From Podocnemis expansa (taxonomy: Eukaryota; Chordata; Testudines; Podocnemididae), in contig ML682005.1 in the NCBI GenBank assembly GCA_007922195.1, forward strand, positions 37,984,259 through 38,048,258: a stretch of DNA of 64,000 nucleotides, read 5' to 3'. This document shows, piece after piece, positions 42,576-54,413 of this stretch (position 1 is the first letter of the stretch; every line of letters starts with the position of its first letter). The notes under the pieces were generated by a model. That model saw nothing but the letters and a program-made list of their open reading frames with translations. It was not told the origin of the DNA and made no database searches. A program made the position numbers and the translations under genes.

Positions 42576-44560
42576 AGAAATTACCTATAACAATACAAAG
42601 TGCTTCTGCGACATACATCATTTAATACAATGTTATTTTTAAAAACAAAAAACAAATGCCTATTTTTCCTCTTTCAACAGAATCCTTTCCTTCACTGCTA
42701 CTTTTTTGACTTATGCACTGACTTTTTTTTTTTTAACGATGGAGATTTATTCTGCTCTTCTTTTTGGTTTCCTTCATTTAACTGATTTTCGATATACACA
42801 GTGCATGCACTCATATGGAAAACAAAAATCTTTTATTTAATATCTTTCATCCAAAAGAATGACCAGATTCCTAGGCAGTATAAGCTATCATAGCTTAGTT
42901 GATATTGATAGTGTTAAGCTGATTTATATTATCTGAGAAATTGACTTCTTTTGAATTCTTCTATGTTTCTTACAATATCAGGTCTTTTTCTATTTTTAAA
43001 GTCTCCCATTTGTTCAAACACTGATCTGATGACTCCATTTCTGAGCCACACCCTAAAGAACTGAAAAGCTTTACACATCTATTTTAGAATTTAATCTAAT
43101 GTTAATGCCTAACCTGCTTTTATGCTGTTCTAATTTCCAAAGTAACTTTCCATTAATTAGAATGGCATTGTAATTCAGTGTTTTGTTTGTTTAGCAAATC
43201 AACTTATACAAAAGACACAGTCAATTAAAAATCAAATTCCTTAAATAACTGATTGTAGGGGCATGTTAGATAAACAGTTAGAGAGGGCACACAATGGGAG
43301 CAGCACTCATAAATATGCAGTGGGCTTATTTTCTTCCACCCATGGTTGTTGCAGAAGGGAAAAAACCCCAACAAATCTATTTCTTCAGAAGTGTGTGTAG
43401 TGCAATGATAGGAGACAGACTCATAGCATTGTAACCTAAAGTCCTTCATTTAGCCACAGAACAGAAAAGGCAGTAAATCAAGCTTCCTCACATTCCACCA
43501 CCAATATTATTAAACCCTTGACCTAGTCCATACTGTCATTTGCCCCTCTGCTGAGATTTTCAACAAAGGTTACAGTGAGTACAATTTGCTCTGGTGGTGG
43601 TTTTTTTTCAGTGTAGGTATTTGTAAATGAACTGCCCCACTAACTTATGTCACTTAAGATATAACAACGGTTTTGGAAAAAAAAAATCCCTTTACTAATT
43701 TCTGTCCTTTTAGGCTGTGGTGATGATCTAACCTAGACTATCCACAGCCTTCTGAGCATCAGAATCACAGGAAGGTTAGTGAGTCTTATTCTGTGACCAG
43801 CCAACTTTTTCTGAGGAAAGGTCAGTCTCCCACACACAGACCTGCCAAGTCTAATGCGTTTATCAGCAGATTAATGCTTTTTGGTCCCTTCTAATCTACA
43901 GGTTTATTAAGAAGCTTGGCTAATGTACTACTTTTAGTGCTTTTGGGCAAACTTGGCATGGGAGGGGGATTTTTTATTAAATCAGAGAGCTTTGTGTGTG
44001 CTGGAAATAGACTTGGCAATAAAAATGTTCAAAAGTCATCTTAGGATTCCTTGAATATAGATGTTATTATTTGAGACACTGATAAAACAGAATTCTAACA
44101 ATATTATTTTTCTCTTTCATTTTCACACCCACACTTCTTATTTCATCCTATTAAAGTCTGAAATTTGTGTTCTTCTTAGAGCTGCCATGCAGTTCAAAGT
44201 AATCTAGGATCAGATAGTAAACTCTCAGGGAATGGAGGAAATGATGAGGTAGGTTTTACTTTTATTTTATGGCTGCTTGACTTCCCAGTGTAAAATCTCA
44301 AGATGTCATTGCCAGTGTTCCTGATTATATCAGTACTAGTTCCTTGATGTTTTCTGGTATCAGCTGATGAATAAAGAAAGTGATAGTACTAAAGGTGCTC
44401 AATCTCATCTTCCATCTTTTCTTGGAACTTGTCACAGTGAGAAACATAATAGGAATAAGGCAGGAAAGATAGCAGAAGCTGAATAGCAACATGATCTTGT
44501 TGTTCTAAACTTCTTCCTTTCTCACCACATTCCCCCCAATGTTCTTTATCTCCACTCAAT
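42576..44560. other. No gene recognised
   Basis: Long AT-rich stretch without exon-like frames or defined repeats. Confidence 0.4.
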
Positions 44561-45867
44561 GGCTATGTCTACACTTGAAAAGTTAAGTTGACTCTGATTT
44601 AATAAGTTGACTTAACTTTTCAAGTGTGGACGTGGAGAGCCCAAGGGACCTGCGACTCCCTTCTCACTGGTCCTTGCAGGAAGGGAGCCACAGGTCCCAG
44701 TGAAAAGAAAGCAGCGGCTTCCTTCTTGCTGGAAGTCCTGCGGGTCCCGGGAAGAAAGATGTGGAGGCTCCCTTCTTCCCAGAACCCACAGGGTCCTGGA
44801 GAGAAGGAAGCCTGTGCTCCCTTTTCCCCAGCACCCACGACTCCCTCTTGCCAGAGAGCTGGGGCTCCTGGGAAGAAGGGAGCCACTCGGGCTTCCCTGT
44901 CCCAGGAGCCCCAGAGAAATGAGCCACTGGAGCTCCTCAGACCAGCGAGCCCTGGGAAAGACAGCTGCCAGGGCTCTAAGGTCAGTGGACCCCTGGAGAA
45001 GCAAGCCCACAGCCCGGCAGCAAGGGATTCCCTCACTGCTACAGCCCCAGCCAGGGGACTGTGGGGAATCCCTCGCTGCTGCAGCCAGGACAGGGGAGCC
45101 CTTGCTCCCTGTCTAGTAGGAAGCTGCAGCTCCCTTCTGCCAGGGACAAAGGGAGCCCCGGGGAGAAGTCAGGGCTCCCTTGTCCCTGGGGGGAGTCGGA
45201 GCTCCCTTCTATGCAGGAGCCCTGACTCCCACCAGAGAACAAGGAAGCCCTGACTCCCTAGTCCCTGGCAAAAGGGAACCACAGCTCCCTTTTAGCCAGG
45301 GAGCTGGGGCTCCTGGGAAGAAGGGAGCCTCATTGGGCTCCCCGGTCCCAACTGCAGCAGTGAGGGAATCCCTTGCTGCTGGGATGAGGGCTCACTGCTC
45401 CAGGGCTCTGCTAACCTTGGAGCCATGGCAGCTGTCTTTGCCGGGGCTCCCCTGTCTGGGAAGCCCCACTGGCTCATTTCTCCAGGGCTCCCAGGACAGG
45501 AGAGCCCCAGCCGCTGGCTTCTCTGGCAAGCCCCTGCACACCCTTGTCAATGGGAGCCCCATGGGGCTCCCAAGTTCCGAAGCCATGGCTCCCCCAGCTG
45601 TAGCTCCCTTTCCCCACCCAGGGCTGCCTTGAGCCCTGGCACTATTCTCCCCACCCCTAGGTAGACTACGTTAACCTAGTGTCCACATTAACTTAGGTTG
45701 ATTTAATAAGGTCCACTTAGACCCTAACTTGACCTAAATATGGGGAGTTATTAAGTTGATTTAAGGATGCCCTTAAGTTAACAATGAAAGCCCAGTGTGG
45801 ACTGGGGTTAATTTAGGTTGACTTAAGAGTCCTTAAGTCAACCTAAATTGATAGTGTGGACATAGCC
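44561..45867. mobile_element. 1.3-kb foldback DNA element with GGCTATGTCTACACT ends
   Basis: The left end GGCTATGTCTACACT and right end AGTGTGGACATAGCC are inverted repeats. The first 70 bases form a hairpin on their own (acttgaaaagttaagttgac against gttgacttaacttttcaagt). The last 200 bases are rich in taacttaggttgattta-type words. The GC-rich core (44.64-45.66 kb) contains inverted arms of about 165 bp (44882-45050 and 45349-45510) plus a repeated ctcctgggaagaagggagcc motif. All long frames inside are composition artefacts. The ends are shared with 21071-22113. Confidence 0.8.
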
Positions 45868-45885
45868 ATTGTGTTGTGTCTATTA

Positions 45886-45965
45886 TTAAATTGTAATCTC
45901 TTTAGGATAAGGAACCATGTCTTCATAAGATGATGCTGTGTTCTAAGATGCCTGTGGAAGCTGTA
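45886..45965 (+). repeat. LINE tail fragment (weak)
   Basis: ttgtaatctctttaggataa, then ggaaccatgtcttcataag matches the start of the LINE tail seen near 62.12 kb. Decayed. Confidence 0.4.
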
Positions 45966-46390
45966 AAGCAAAAGATACAGTAATATACTACATGTGCTGC
46001 TTCAGCCATGGTCTTGTAGCACTAGAGTTTAGATACCTCAGAGGAAGGGTTTTTTCAGTCCCTTTGAAAGGTAGTAATTAGGTCAATGGAAGAATTCTTC
46101 TGTTAGCACTCTGTCTGAGGTGAGGGTTAGCTTAGCCTAACTACATTGCACAAGGGGTGAATTTTTTTTTTAGCCTTGAGTGACAAAGCTGAGAAGTCGA
46201 TCTAAGTTTTAGATCTAGAAGAGGTCTCAGATATTGCCTGTCATTGCCAACAGGGGGTTGAAATTCCAGCTGAAAATGTTCATCTGCTAAGTCAGTATTG
46301 GAAAAGAGCAATAATTATGATGGTTTCTGAAGCTACTGCTTCTCCTGTAAAAAAACCCAGCAGACTAGAAGGAATAAAGACCAGCTGTAG

Positions 46391-46865
46391 CAGGGATGTT
46401 CCTAGGGGGGTTGCAGGGCCCCGGGCAAATCGCCCTTTGCAGGGCCCCCCCACCCTCTGGGACTGGAGGGCAGCACTGCTCCCCACATGCTGGGGACTGG
46501 GCGAGCGGCCAAAAGCAGCCCGGTGCAGTGCTGCTGGTCTGCCCCCCCATGCACGCTGCTCTGGGCTGGACCAGTAGGGAGGCGGTGAGAGGCAGCACTG
46601 CACCAGCCCAGCCAGGGTGGGGGGGTAGTGATACCAGCACCGTGCTGCCTCACGCCCCCTCCCTGCTGCTCTGGCACAGAGCCCAGAGCAGCTCACATAG
46701 GGGGAAAGGGACGTGGCCGGACCAGCAGCACTGAAGCCAGCCCTTTTGGCCAGCTCGCCTGGTCTGGGCATGGGGGGGGGGGGCAGTGGTGTGGCCACAC
46801 GGGGCCCCTCAAAGCGCGGGGCCCTGGGCGGCCGCCCTGCTTGCCCTATCCTAGGGAAAGCCCTG
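46391..46865. mobile_element. 475-bp GC-rich hAT-type element
   Basis: The left terminus is CAGGGATGTTCCTAGGGGGG and the right terminus is TATCCTAGGGAAAGCCCTG. The flanks agctgtag and agtgtgag match only partly, so the duplication is doubtful. Internal gggccctgggcggccgccct is shared with 19225-19341. Terminal sequence relates it to 23592-24383 and 50001-50316. Confidence 0.75.
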
Positions 46866-46887
46866 AGTGTGAGCATATTTACCGCTT

Positions 46888-47022
46888 TCCAAAGAGGCAG
46901 CCATGTTAGTCTAGTTCAGTAAAAGAAATAAGGAGTCCTGGGGCATTTAAAGACTAGCAAGAATATTTATTGCATGAGCTTTTGTGGGAGAAAATCCTAC
47001 TTTAGCAGACACTTTAAAGATG
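46888..47022. repeat. Dispersed repeat ('aggagtcctgtggcac' family), non-palindromic
   Basis: It runs from ttccaaagaggcagccatgt through aataaggagtcctggggcat and tgcatgagcttttgtgggag to ctttagcagacactttaaag. Both characteristic ends are present. Confidence 0.75.
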
Positions 47023-47269
47023 GGAAAAGTTACAAAATGAGAGGAAATAAATGCAGGAAAATGTAAGTCATGGGATCGGCTTAGACTAACAGAAAATCAA
47101 AACAGCTGTAGAGTCAAATACTGGGGAACAGCATACAGAGGAAGATGAAGTCAAATCACTTCTGTAATGAGAGAAAAATCCCATGTCCTTGTTAAGTACT
47201 GAGGCACTGCAACAGAATTTGCAAAGAAATGCAATCTCAGCAGCATCTCTTTGAAGCCTTGATCTAGTA

Positions 47270-47801
47270 CAGGTGTTCCCAACATTTTTAAGGCTAGGGA
47301 CCCCCTTCTGAGGGGGAAAAAAGCTTGCAGCCCCCCTGCAGAGAGCCAGGGGCCACTGCACAGTTGCAGCGCCTCCATACAGGGCAGAATGCGGCCTATA
47401 CTGCTCTCCTGTTGGGGAGCCATGGCCCCCTTCCTTTGCCCCTGTCTGGAGCCACTGTGGCCCTGGCCCCCTGCATGCTCTCTGCCTATCTCTTTCCCCC
47501 ACCTCTGAGGTTCCCCCTCCCCAACCCCCCTCCGCCATGCTCCCTTCCCCTCCTTACCTGGCTGCTGAAGCTGGGGCACCTAGCCACCCCCCAGGCTGCT
47601 CTCCCTGAGCACATGTTCAGGGAGTGGGAGTTTTAAAAAGTCCCTTCCTGGGGGAAGCTCCCTGCTGGCTGGAAGTCTGCATCTCCAGAGCAACCAGAGA
47701 CTCTAGTGCTGTCTGGCCCCAGCCCCCAACCTGTCCGCAGCCCCCCTGGGGCCATACTGTGGCCCACCAGGAGTCCGCAGACCACAGGTTGGGAACCAAT
47801 G
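47270..47801. mobile_element. 532-bp hAT-type element
   Basis: The left terminus is CAGGTGTTCCCAACATTTTT and the right terminus is ACAGGTTGGGAACCAATG. The flanks atctagta (47262-47269) and atctagtg (47802-47809) agree at 7 of 8 positions. The interior is GC-rich, non-coding and similar in layout to 26520-26899. Confidence 0.92.
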
Positions 47802-47809
47802 ATCTAGTG

Positions 47810-49885
47810 TTTATCTGTCTGAGCTCAATTATTAGTGAATCGTTAATCAAGTGACCACAAAGATTGAAATGCTGACTGCCTGCTTTTAGGATGTTGTGAT
47901 TTCTGATATTTGATTTGTGCCCATTTATTCTTTTGGGCAGAGACAAGGTCAGAGCCCTGCTTGAGCAGGTATGTATCCTAGTAACTGCATGCTCCTGTGG
48001 TTGCAGGATGCGATGTTGGTAATGGTCATGAGTTCATTGCAAGTCTCACGTAATGGCGAGGTGTCTTGAAGCCCCAGAACTAAGAGGCTTCAAGACACAT
48101 TACAGGAGAGTCTCTGCAAAGTTCTAGCCCCTGCCATCATCCAGAAGATTTCAAAAAACACTAATCCTAAAGGGTTAAAAAAAAACCCACAAAAAACCCA
48201 AAACAAAAAAAAAAAAAAACCCATTTGCAATTATTCTGTTGGCTTTCTGTTTTTTCTTTAGTAAAGACTTGAAGCCACTCCTGATTGTGGGTGTGGAAGG
48301 AAGAACAGTGTGGACGAGTATATATATTTATGACAGCCACCAGCTAGCATTAATATGCATTATCTGCACCATTTATACCAAGATATACAATGTTTGTGCT
48401 TAATGTTATTGGTGTCTAAAGCACACTGTGTGTGGTTTTATTTATAAATAGTGTTGTAGCTGAAACTGGCCTACACCATAATTGGGTTCATTTATGCTAG
48501 GTATTTCACAACACTGTGCATCTGCTGACGGAAGCATTTGGCACAAGCTAATAGGAAATTTGTCAAAACCAAGATAATATGAGTTAGCACAAGTTTTAGC
48601 ATAAGCTAGGGAAGAACTTTCATGGATCAGTACCTGGAATGCTAGTATCCAAAACAAAGATAAGGATATAACAGAACAAGTTAGGGAACTGGAACAAACT
48701 ATGTGGGTGGACTTTAGTGACGTGTAAAGAAATGTGTAACCTGCCAAATCATATAAATAATACCAACTGAAATAAGTAATTTAGGGAACACACCTTCTGC
48801 ATAAGGTGAATGTAACATATATTGAATGGGATTTGTTTTCGGTGACTAGTAGCAAATAGAATCTTTCCTATCCCATACTAATAAACATTAAGGAGATTAG
48901 TTACTTGGTCTCTTGACTATGTTACATAATAAAATTGCTTTATCACACTTTGGTTTGTTATTGCAAATTGTTTATTCAGAATTGCAGAAGCAGGAAATCA
49001 GTGTCACAAACTTTTGTTAAAAATCTCTATCCCTTTCATTCCTAAACTCCTTTGGGCTATTATTTTTTCTGCTCTCTCTCTCTCTTTGAATCTCCATATG
49101 ACCTACATTTAGGCCTTGACAGGTGGAGAGTTGGGATAGCCAGCCTTCCTACTAATTTCATAATTTTTAGTGACACTGATCAATAGCCACTTTATTGACA
49201 AGTGCAAACCAAATATTTAGATAACATCTATGATAAATAAAAACAAGGAAAAGCAATGTAGGCAGAGAGTAAAGAAGCCTCTGAATGTTGAGATCTGTTT
49301 GTGAACCCGTTATTCTTATTGATAAGCAGTTATTTGCACAATGTAATGAATACTGAAAAGTAATTATTTTTTTATTGGGAGTAAGGGGTTCACAACAATT
49401 ACAGCTCTATAGAGTGCTAAAAATTAATCCAGGAAAATAAAATACTATTACACCACAATGAAAAAATGAGAATTGCCAGATCACAGAACTGGGGAAGGAA
49501 GAAGAGGCAGAAATGCCACAAACATTATCATTTCAAAAAGTTCTGGGAATTTTATATTTAGGGAACAGACAATACTATTTTTACTTAAAACACATTATAA
49601 AATCCCCAGAAAAATTAGTGCTGTTCCAATTTAATCTTATAATTATTAGGAACCTATTCATAGGGGAAGTTTGACTACAATCTTGCAAAGACTTACATGT
49701 TTACCTTTGAGTATGCAAATAGTCCAATCTTTTTACAATGAAGGGTTAGCAACTTAAAAAAGTCAAATTTCTTTTCAGATGCTCATGTGACAGAAGACAT
49801 TCCTTGGAAGCACAAGAATGTCAAAAGATTTATGTTGCACTCTACCAGATGCTGGAAGACCAAGCGATATAAGTGTTATATGTGT
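47810..49885. other. No gene recognised
   Basis: AT-rich sequence with a poly(A)/AC-rich low-complexity tract at about 48175-48222 and a (CT)n tract at about 49073. No definable gene. Confidence 0.4.
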
Positions 49886-49990
49886 CATTCAGAGGAGGGA
49901 ACAGAGAGCGGGTGAGGTTTTGTGGCCTTCATTGTGCACAAGGTAAGACTAGATGATTATCCTGGTCCCTTCTGACCTTAGAGTCTGAGA
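49886..49990 (+). repeat. CR1 3' end fragment
   Basis: gggtgaggttttgtggcctt, then aaggtaagactagatgatta and ggtcccttctgaccttagag is the typical CR1 3' end of reptiles and birds. The adjacent hAT insertion starts at 50001. Confidence 0.65.
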
Positions 49991-50000
49991 TCAGCAGGAC

Positions 50001-50316
50001 CAGAGGCATCGCTGCCCTGGGGAATGACCCAGGGCACAGGCACAGGCCCTACCCCCTGCCTGCAGGCCCTGCCCCTGCCGGGGACAGGGCGGGGAGCAGC
50101 AACCACGGGCATGGGGTTGCCCAGCATCTGAAGGGGCCAGAAGCGGCTGGGCCCTGGATCCCCAGCCAGTCACAGGCCTGGGAGTGGCAGCTGGGCCCCT
50201 GATATCTGGCCCAATCCAGCTGGAGACCAGGAGATGTGGGGCTTCACCAGGACCTGGGGCACTGGCACCAGCATTCGGGGCATGGGCCCCATGTGCCAGG
50301 CACCAGCGATGTCCCT
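50001..50316. mobile_element. 316-bp GC-rich hAT-type element
   Basis: The left terminus is CAGAGGCATCGCTGCCCTGG and the right terminus is CACCAGCGATGTCCCTG. The flanks agcaggac (49993-50000) and agcatggc (50317-50324) match at 6 of 8 positions. The GC-rich interior is related to 23592-24383 by termini and by gggcatggg / caggccc words. Confidence 0.82.
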
Positions 50317-50419
50317 GAGCATGGCTATAGGGCTGAAGAGGTCAAGAGTGCAGGCTGGGTTCTCATTCATCCTCCCTTGAGGGATAGGGCCCCAGGGAAG
50401 AATATGCACATCCTGGAGA

Positions 50420-52601
50420 TGAATGCATGATGGTGCAGAAGCTAGTGACAGGAAGCTTTCAACTTCTTTGATAATGGGATGCTGTTACAGAAAGGAGAAC
50501 CACTAAGAATAGACATGGTCCACCTGATCAATAAGGGAAAGAACATCTCCACACAGTGCCTAATCGACCTGGTTAGTAGGACTTTACGTTAGGTTCAAGG
50601 AGGCAGGGGACCAAAGGGAAATATAATAAAAAAAATAAAAAATAAAAAAAGTGAACCTTAACAGAGGTTTAGATGTTCTGGAGGCAAGGAGGAGACATGG
50701 AAAGTTACTAAAAGGCCATAGGAGCCACAAGAGGGCGGTCAGTGAAGAAATTTGCTCAATAGTTTAGATGCAGTGCAAGGAGTACAGGAATAAAACAGAA
50801 ACAATTGGAAATATTAGTATTCAGCTAAATTAAGATTTAACTGGTATTAAAGACTGTGGGATAAGTCACATGACCTGAATAGTATGTGGGTAGATCTTAT
50901 TCAGGAATGACAGGCCAGGTGAAAAGGGACAAGTAGTTACATTATACATCTACAATACATACACTTGAGCAGAATTTCAGGAAGAGAAGGTAAGCTAGAC
51001 CAGCTGAGAGTCTCAAAGTAAAGATAAAAGAAGAATGACATCATGGTAGGGGGAGTCTACTATGGACCACCGAATCAGGAAATGTTTCATCCACCACCGA
51101 CCGTTTCTAGAACAGAAATATCCAGACCATATGACTTATTAGTAATGGGAGAGGAGGCTTAAAATATGCAGACATCTAGTGGAAAGGTAGCACAGCAAAC
51201 CCACAAAATGTTCAGTAAGTTCTTGGAATATATTGAGAGAAAAAACTCTGTTCCAGAAAGCAGGGGAAGTAACCAGGCAGACAGCTATTTTAGACCGACC
51301 AACAGGGAGGAATTAGTAGTAAATCTGAAGTCGGAAGGCAATTTGGGTGGAAGTGACCATGTAATGATGATTTCATGATACTAAGGAAAGAAAAGAATGA
51401 AAGCAGCAGAATAAGGACAGTGGACTTTAAAACAGCAGCCCTTAAACCCAGAGAATTGCTACATACGGACCCACAGGAAGAAACAAATCAAAAGAAAAAA
51501 GATGTCAGGAGAGCAGGCAGTTTTTCAAGGAGGTAAACTATCTTGATGCAAAGGAAAGATAGGAATAGTAAACAGTCAATCAAATTCCATCCAGAGCTCT
51601 TTAATGACCTGAAAAATCAAAAAGGAGTCCTTCAAAAAGTGGAAACAAGGAGAAATTTCTAAGGAGTACAACAAAAGCATAGCACAAGCCTCTAGGAGTA
51701 AAATTAAAAACACTAAAGCACTTGGATAATGGAGTAGAGAATATGCTTATACAATTGGCAGATGACATCAGGCTGAGGGGAGTTGCAAGAACTTTGGAGG
51801 ACAGGATTAGAAGTAAAAATAACCTTGACAAATTAGAGAATTGGTTAAAATAAACAAGATAAAATTCAATAAAACAGAAAGTACTTCACTTAGGAAGGAA
51901 AAATCAAATGCATAACCACAACTAGCCAGGAGATAGTACTACTGAAAAAAATAATATGGGAATTATTGTGGCTCAGAAATTGAACATGAGTGAATAATGT
52001 GATGCACCTGCAAAAAAAGGCTCGTATTCTGAGATACATTAACAGGAGTATCTGTGTAAAACACAGGAAATAATTGACCCACTCTGCTTCCACTGGTGAG
52101 ACCTCAGCTGGTGTACTGTGTCCAGTTCTGGATACCACACTTTAGAAAAGATGGATAAATTGAAGAGTCAAAAAGGACAGCAACAAAAATGATAAATAGG
52201 TTTCAAAAACCTGATCTATGAGAAAAGATTTTAAAAACTGGGCACATTTAGAGAAAAGAAGACAGAGGGGAAGACCTGAGAAGTCTTCAAAGTCTATAAA
52301 GAGGACTGTGATCAATTGTTCTGTGTCTACTGAGAATAGGACAAGTAGTAAAGGACTTCATCAGCATCTAGGGAAATTTAGGTTAGATTTTAGGAAAAAC
52401 TTTCTAGCTACAAAGATAGTTAAGCTCTGGAATAGGTTTCCAAAGGAGGTTGTGGAATTCTCATCACTGGCAGTTTTTATGAACCAGTAGGACAAACCCC
52501 TGCCAGGAATGGTTCAGGTTTACTTGCTCCTTTCATTATGCAGCAGGCTGCTGAACTTGACAACTTAAGATCCTTCCCAGGCCTACATTTCTATGATCTT
52601 T
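50420..52601 (+). pseudogene. CR1 LINE copy, internally deleted
   Basis: The order follows CR1: a leader-like region; an endonuclease part at about 51030-51378 (ggagtctactatggaccacc, then a 71-codon frame with F-L-E-Y-I-E, T-N-R-E-E-L-V and the S-D-H motif); a jump past most of the polymerase; a reverse-transcriptase part from about 51725 (L-A-D-D-I-R-L, cacttaggaaggaaaaatca); and the C-terminal region (cctcagctggtgtactgtgt, 52218-52490 frame with F-R-L-D-F-R-K-N-F). The tail ends tttctatgat. The Y-A-D-D-like box reads L-A-D-D. A full element would be far longer, so this copy is deleted and frameshifted. Confidence 0.82.
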
Positions 52602-54305
52602 AAATCACTTAGGCAGGTGGGTAATTTTACTCATGGAAGTACTCCTATTAGCATCACTATGACTATTACCATAGTAAGGTTACTCATCTGTATGTTTTCA
52701 GGACAGAACCCATATACTGTAAAGGTGTCCCTTATAATCCTGCTAAAGCTGCTGATCACTGTTGGAGAAGGTGGCATGCATGTATAGCAGCCATCCCTGT
52801 TCTGTTTATCTGGTCTACAAAGCAAGAGTCATTTCCTCCTCTGTCTCCTTCCTGTCACATTCAAAACAGCATATTGCTATTTTTAATATCCTATAAATAT
52901 CATTGATACCGTCAACTTCATGGACCATAATAAGTACTTATATCTGAATTATTAAAAATATTAAATAGAATGTGGCTTTAAAAAAAATCAAAATTAGCAT
53001 CTTTGATTAAGTGGCTAGTAAAAACTACTGAAGCCTAAGAAAGAAGTGTTTCTTTGTGCAAATCTGAGAAAGTGAAGTGGGGAATGAAAAGAAAGAAGAA
53101 TTAGCATATAAAGATGTATGTACAAGAATGGATCCTTAAGTACTAATAGCAAGAAATACTTGACTAACTCCTCCTTTAGAATAGCATTGATGAAGCTTGT
53201 TTTGAGAAATAATATTTCATCTATCAATGTCTCATCATCAGCAACTCCATATCATATAAATGCAAAGCATGGTTTAATTAAAATTCATCAGCAAGGAATA
53301 ACTTTTCAATCTAAAGAACTGAAAAACATTTTGAGCAGCCCCACAGGAAGCACCTCTGAATAATTATCCATTCTAGATCAAGGATATCAGGCTGCACATA
53401 CAAGGAAAATAGCGCAGGCCTTATGTCACGTGATCTCATGTGAGTTTTACACTGATGCAACTGCATGGACTGCCAGGTTTGTCTTCCAGTGACCTAGGAG
53501 ATCAGCATCAGGCCCTAGATATGGGGAACTGGTTGGTAAAGGGCCTGTTTTGTACAATGTTTGACAGGTAGTGGTAGTATTTCATAAAAATGATTCATAG
53601 TCCTATCATCACTCTGGTGCTCCCTAACACAGACTAAACATCATCATAGGCAGACTAAGGGCCCAGCCCTAGAATTTTCATTCAGGCAAAACTCCCAGTG
53701 CGAAGACGATTATTTTAATGAAAGTGTTGCCTGATTATAAATTTGTACCTTTATACCACAGATTTTCAGTGATGCTGAGCAACCACAAGTCCCTGACAGC
53801 TGCAGGTACCTGGCACCTTGCAAAACAGACCACTTGTGTAGGTACTTAAATAAAAATTGAACACACTCGGGTGTTTTCTTTTTCATTGGTAGGATTTAAG
53901 AATGGAGTACCAGCCCACACCTTAACACTGTTTTATCTTGCCTTTGGGTTTTGTTATTTGTTTTCTAGAAATAGAAATCACAGAAGATTAGTACCTAGTA
54001 TTTATTTTCCTAAATGCCTTGTTTGTTTGGAAATTTGATAACCAAGAATTAGTCTGCTTTCTCTAGATTTGGCTCCTGCCTGAAAGCTAAGTTGCCTGAA
54101 ACTGCAGTGTTTATTTAGGTCAAACAGGAGTATCGCTAGAAAGGTCCCAGTCATTTCTAATCTGGGATATAGTTGTAAGAGATACCTTCTGTGTGCTGTT
54201 CCCTAGAGTTTGAATCCTTACAAATGCTCTGATTTGCTGTTGCAGTATGACCTGATCCCATATCTTACACTGCCCTCCATTTATTCTCATCCAATTCTGT
54301 AAGTT
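52602..54305. other. No gene recognised
   Basis: AT-rich sequence. An 81-codon frame at 53118-53363 is Ser/Asn/Lys-rich with no domain features. Nothing else is definable. Confidence 0.4.
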
Positions 54306-54413
54306 CCCCATCTTCAAAGCATCTGATGAAGTGGGATTTTCTCCCATGAAAGCTCATGTGATAAATAAATCTGTTAGTCTTTAAGTGCCACAAGACTCCT
54401 TGCTTTTTTTTTT
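54306..54413. repeat. Dispersed repeat ('aggagtcctgtggcac' family), truncated
   Basis: ccatcttcaaagcatctgat, then gggattttctcccatgaaag and gtgccacaagactccttgct, followed by a T run. The 'gaactagactaacatgg' end is missing. Confidence 0.75.

Noticed and set aside
44612..45632. Several 130-209-codon frames
   Set aside because: They lie inside the palindromic core of the foldback element and read on both strands as mirror products of the same repeat words.
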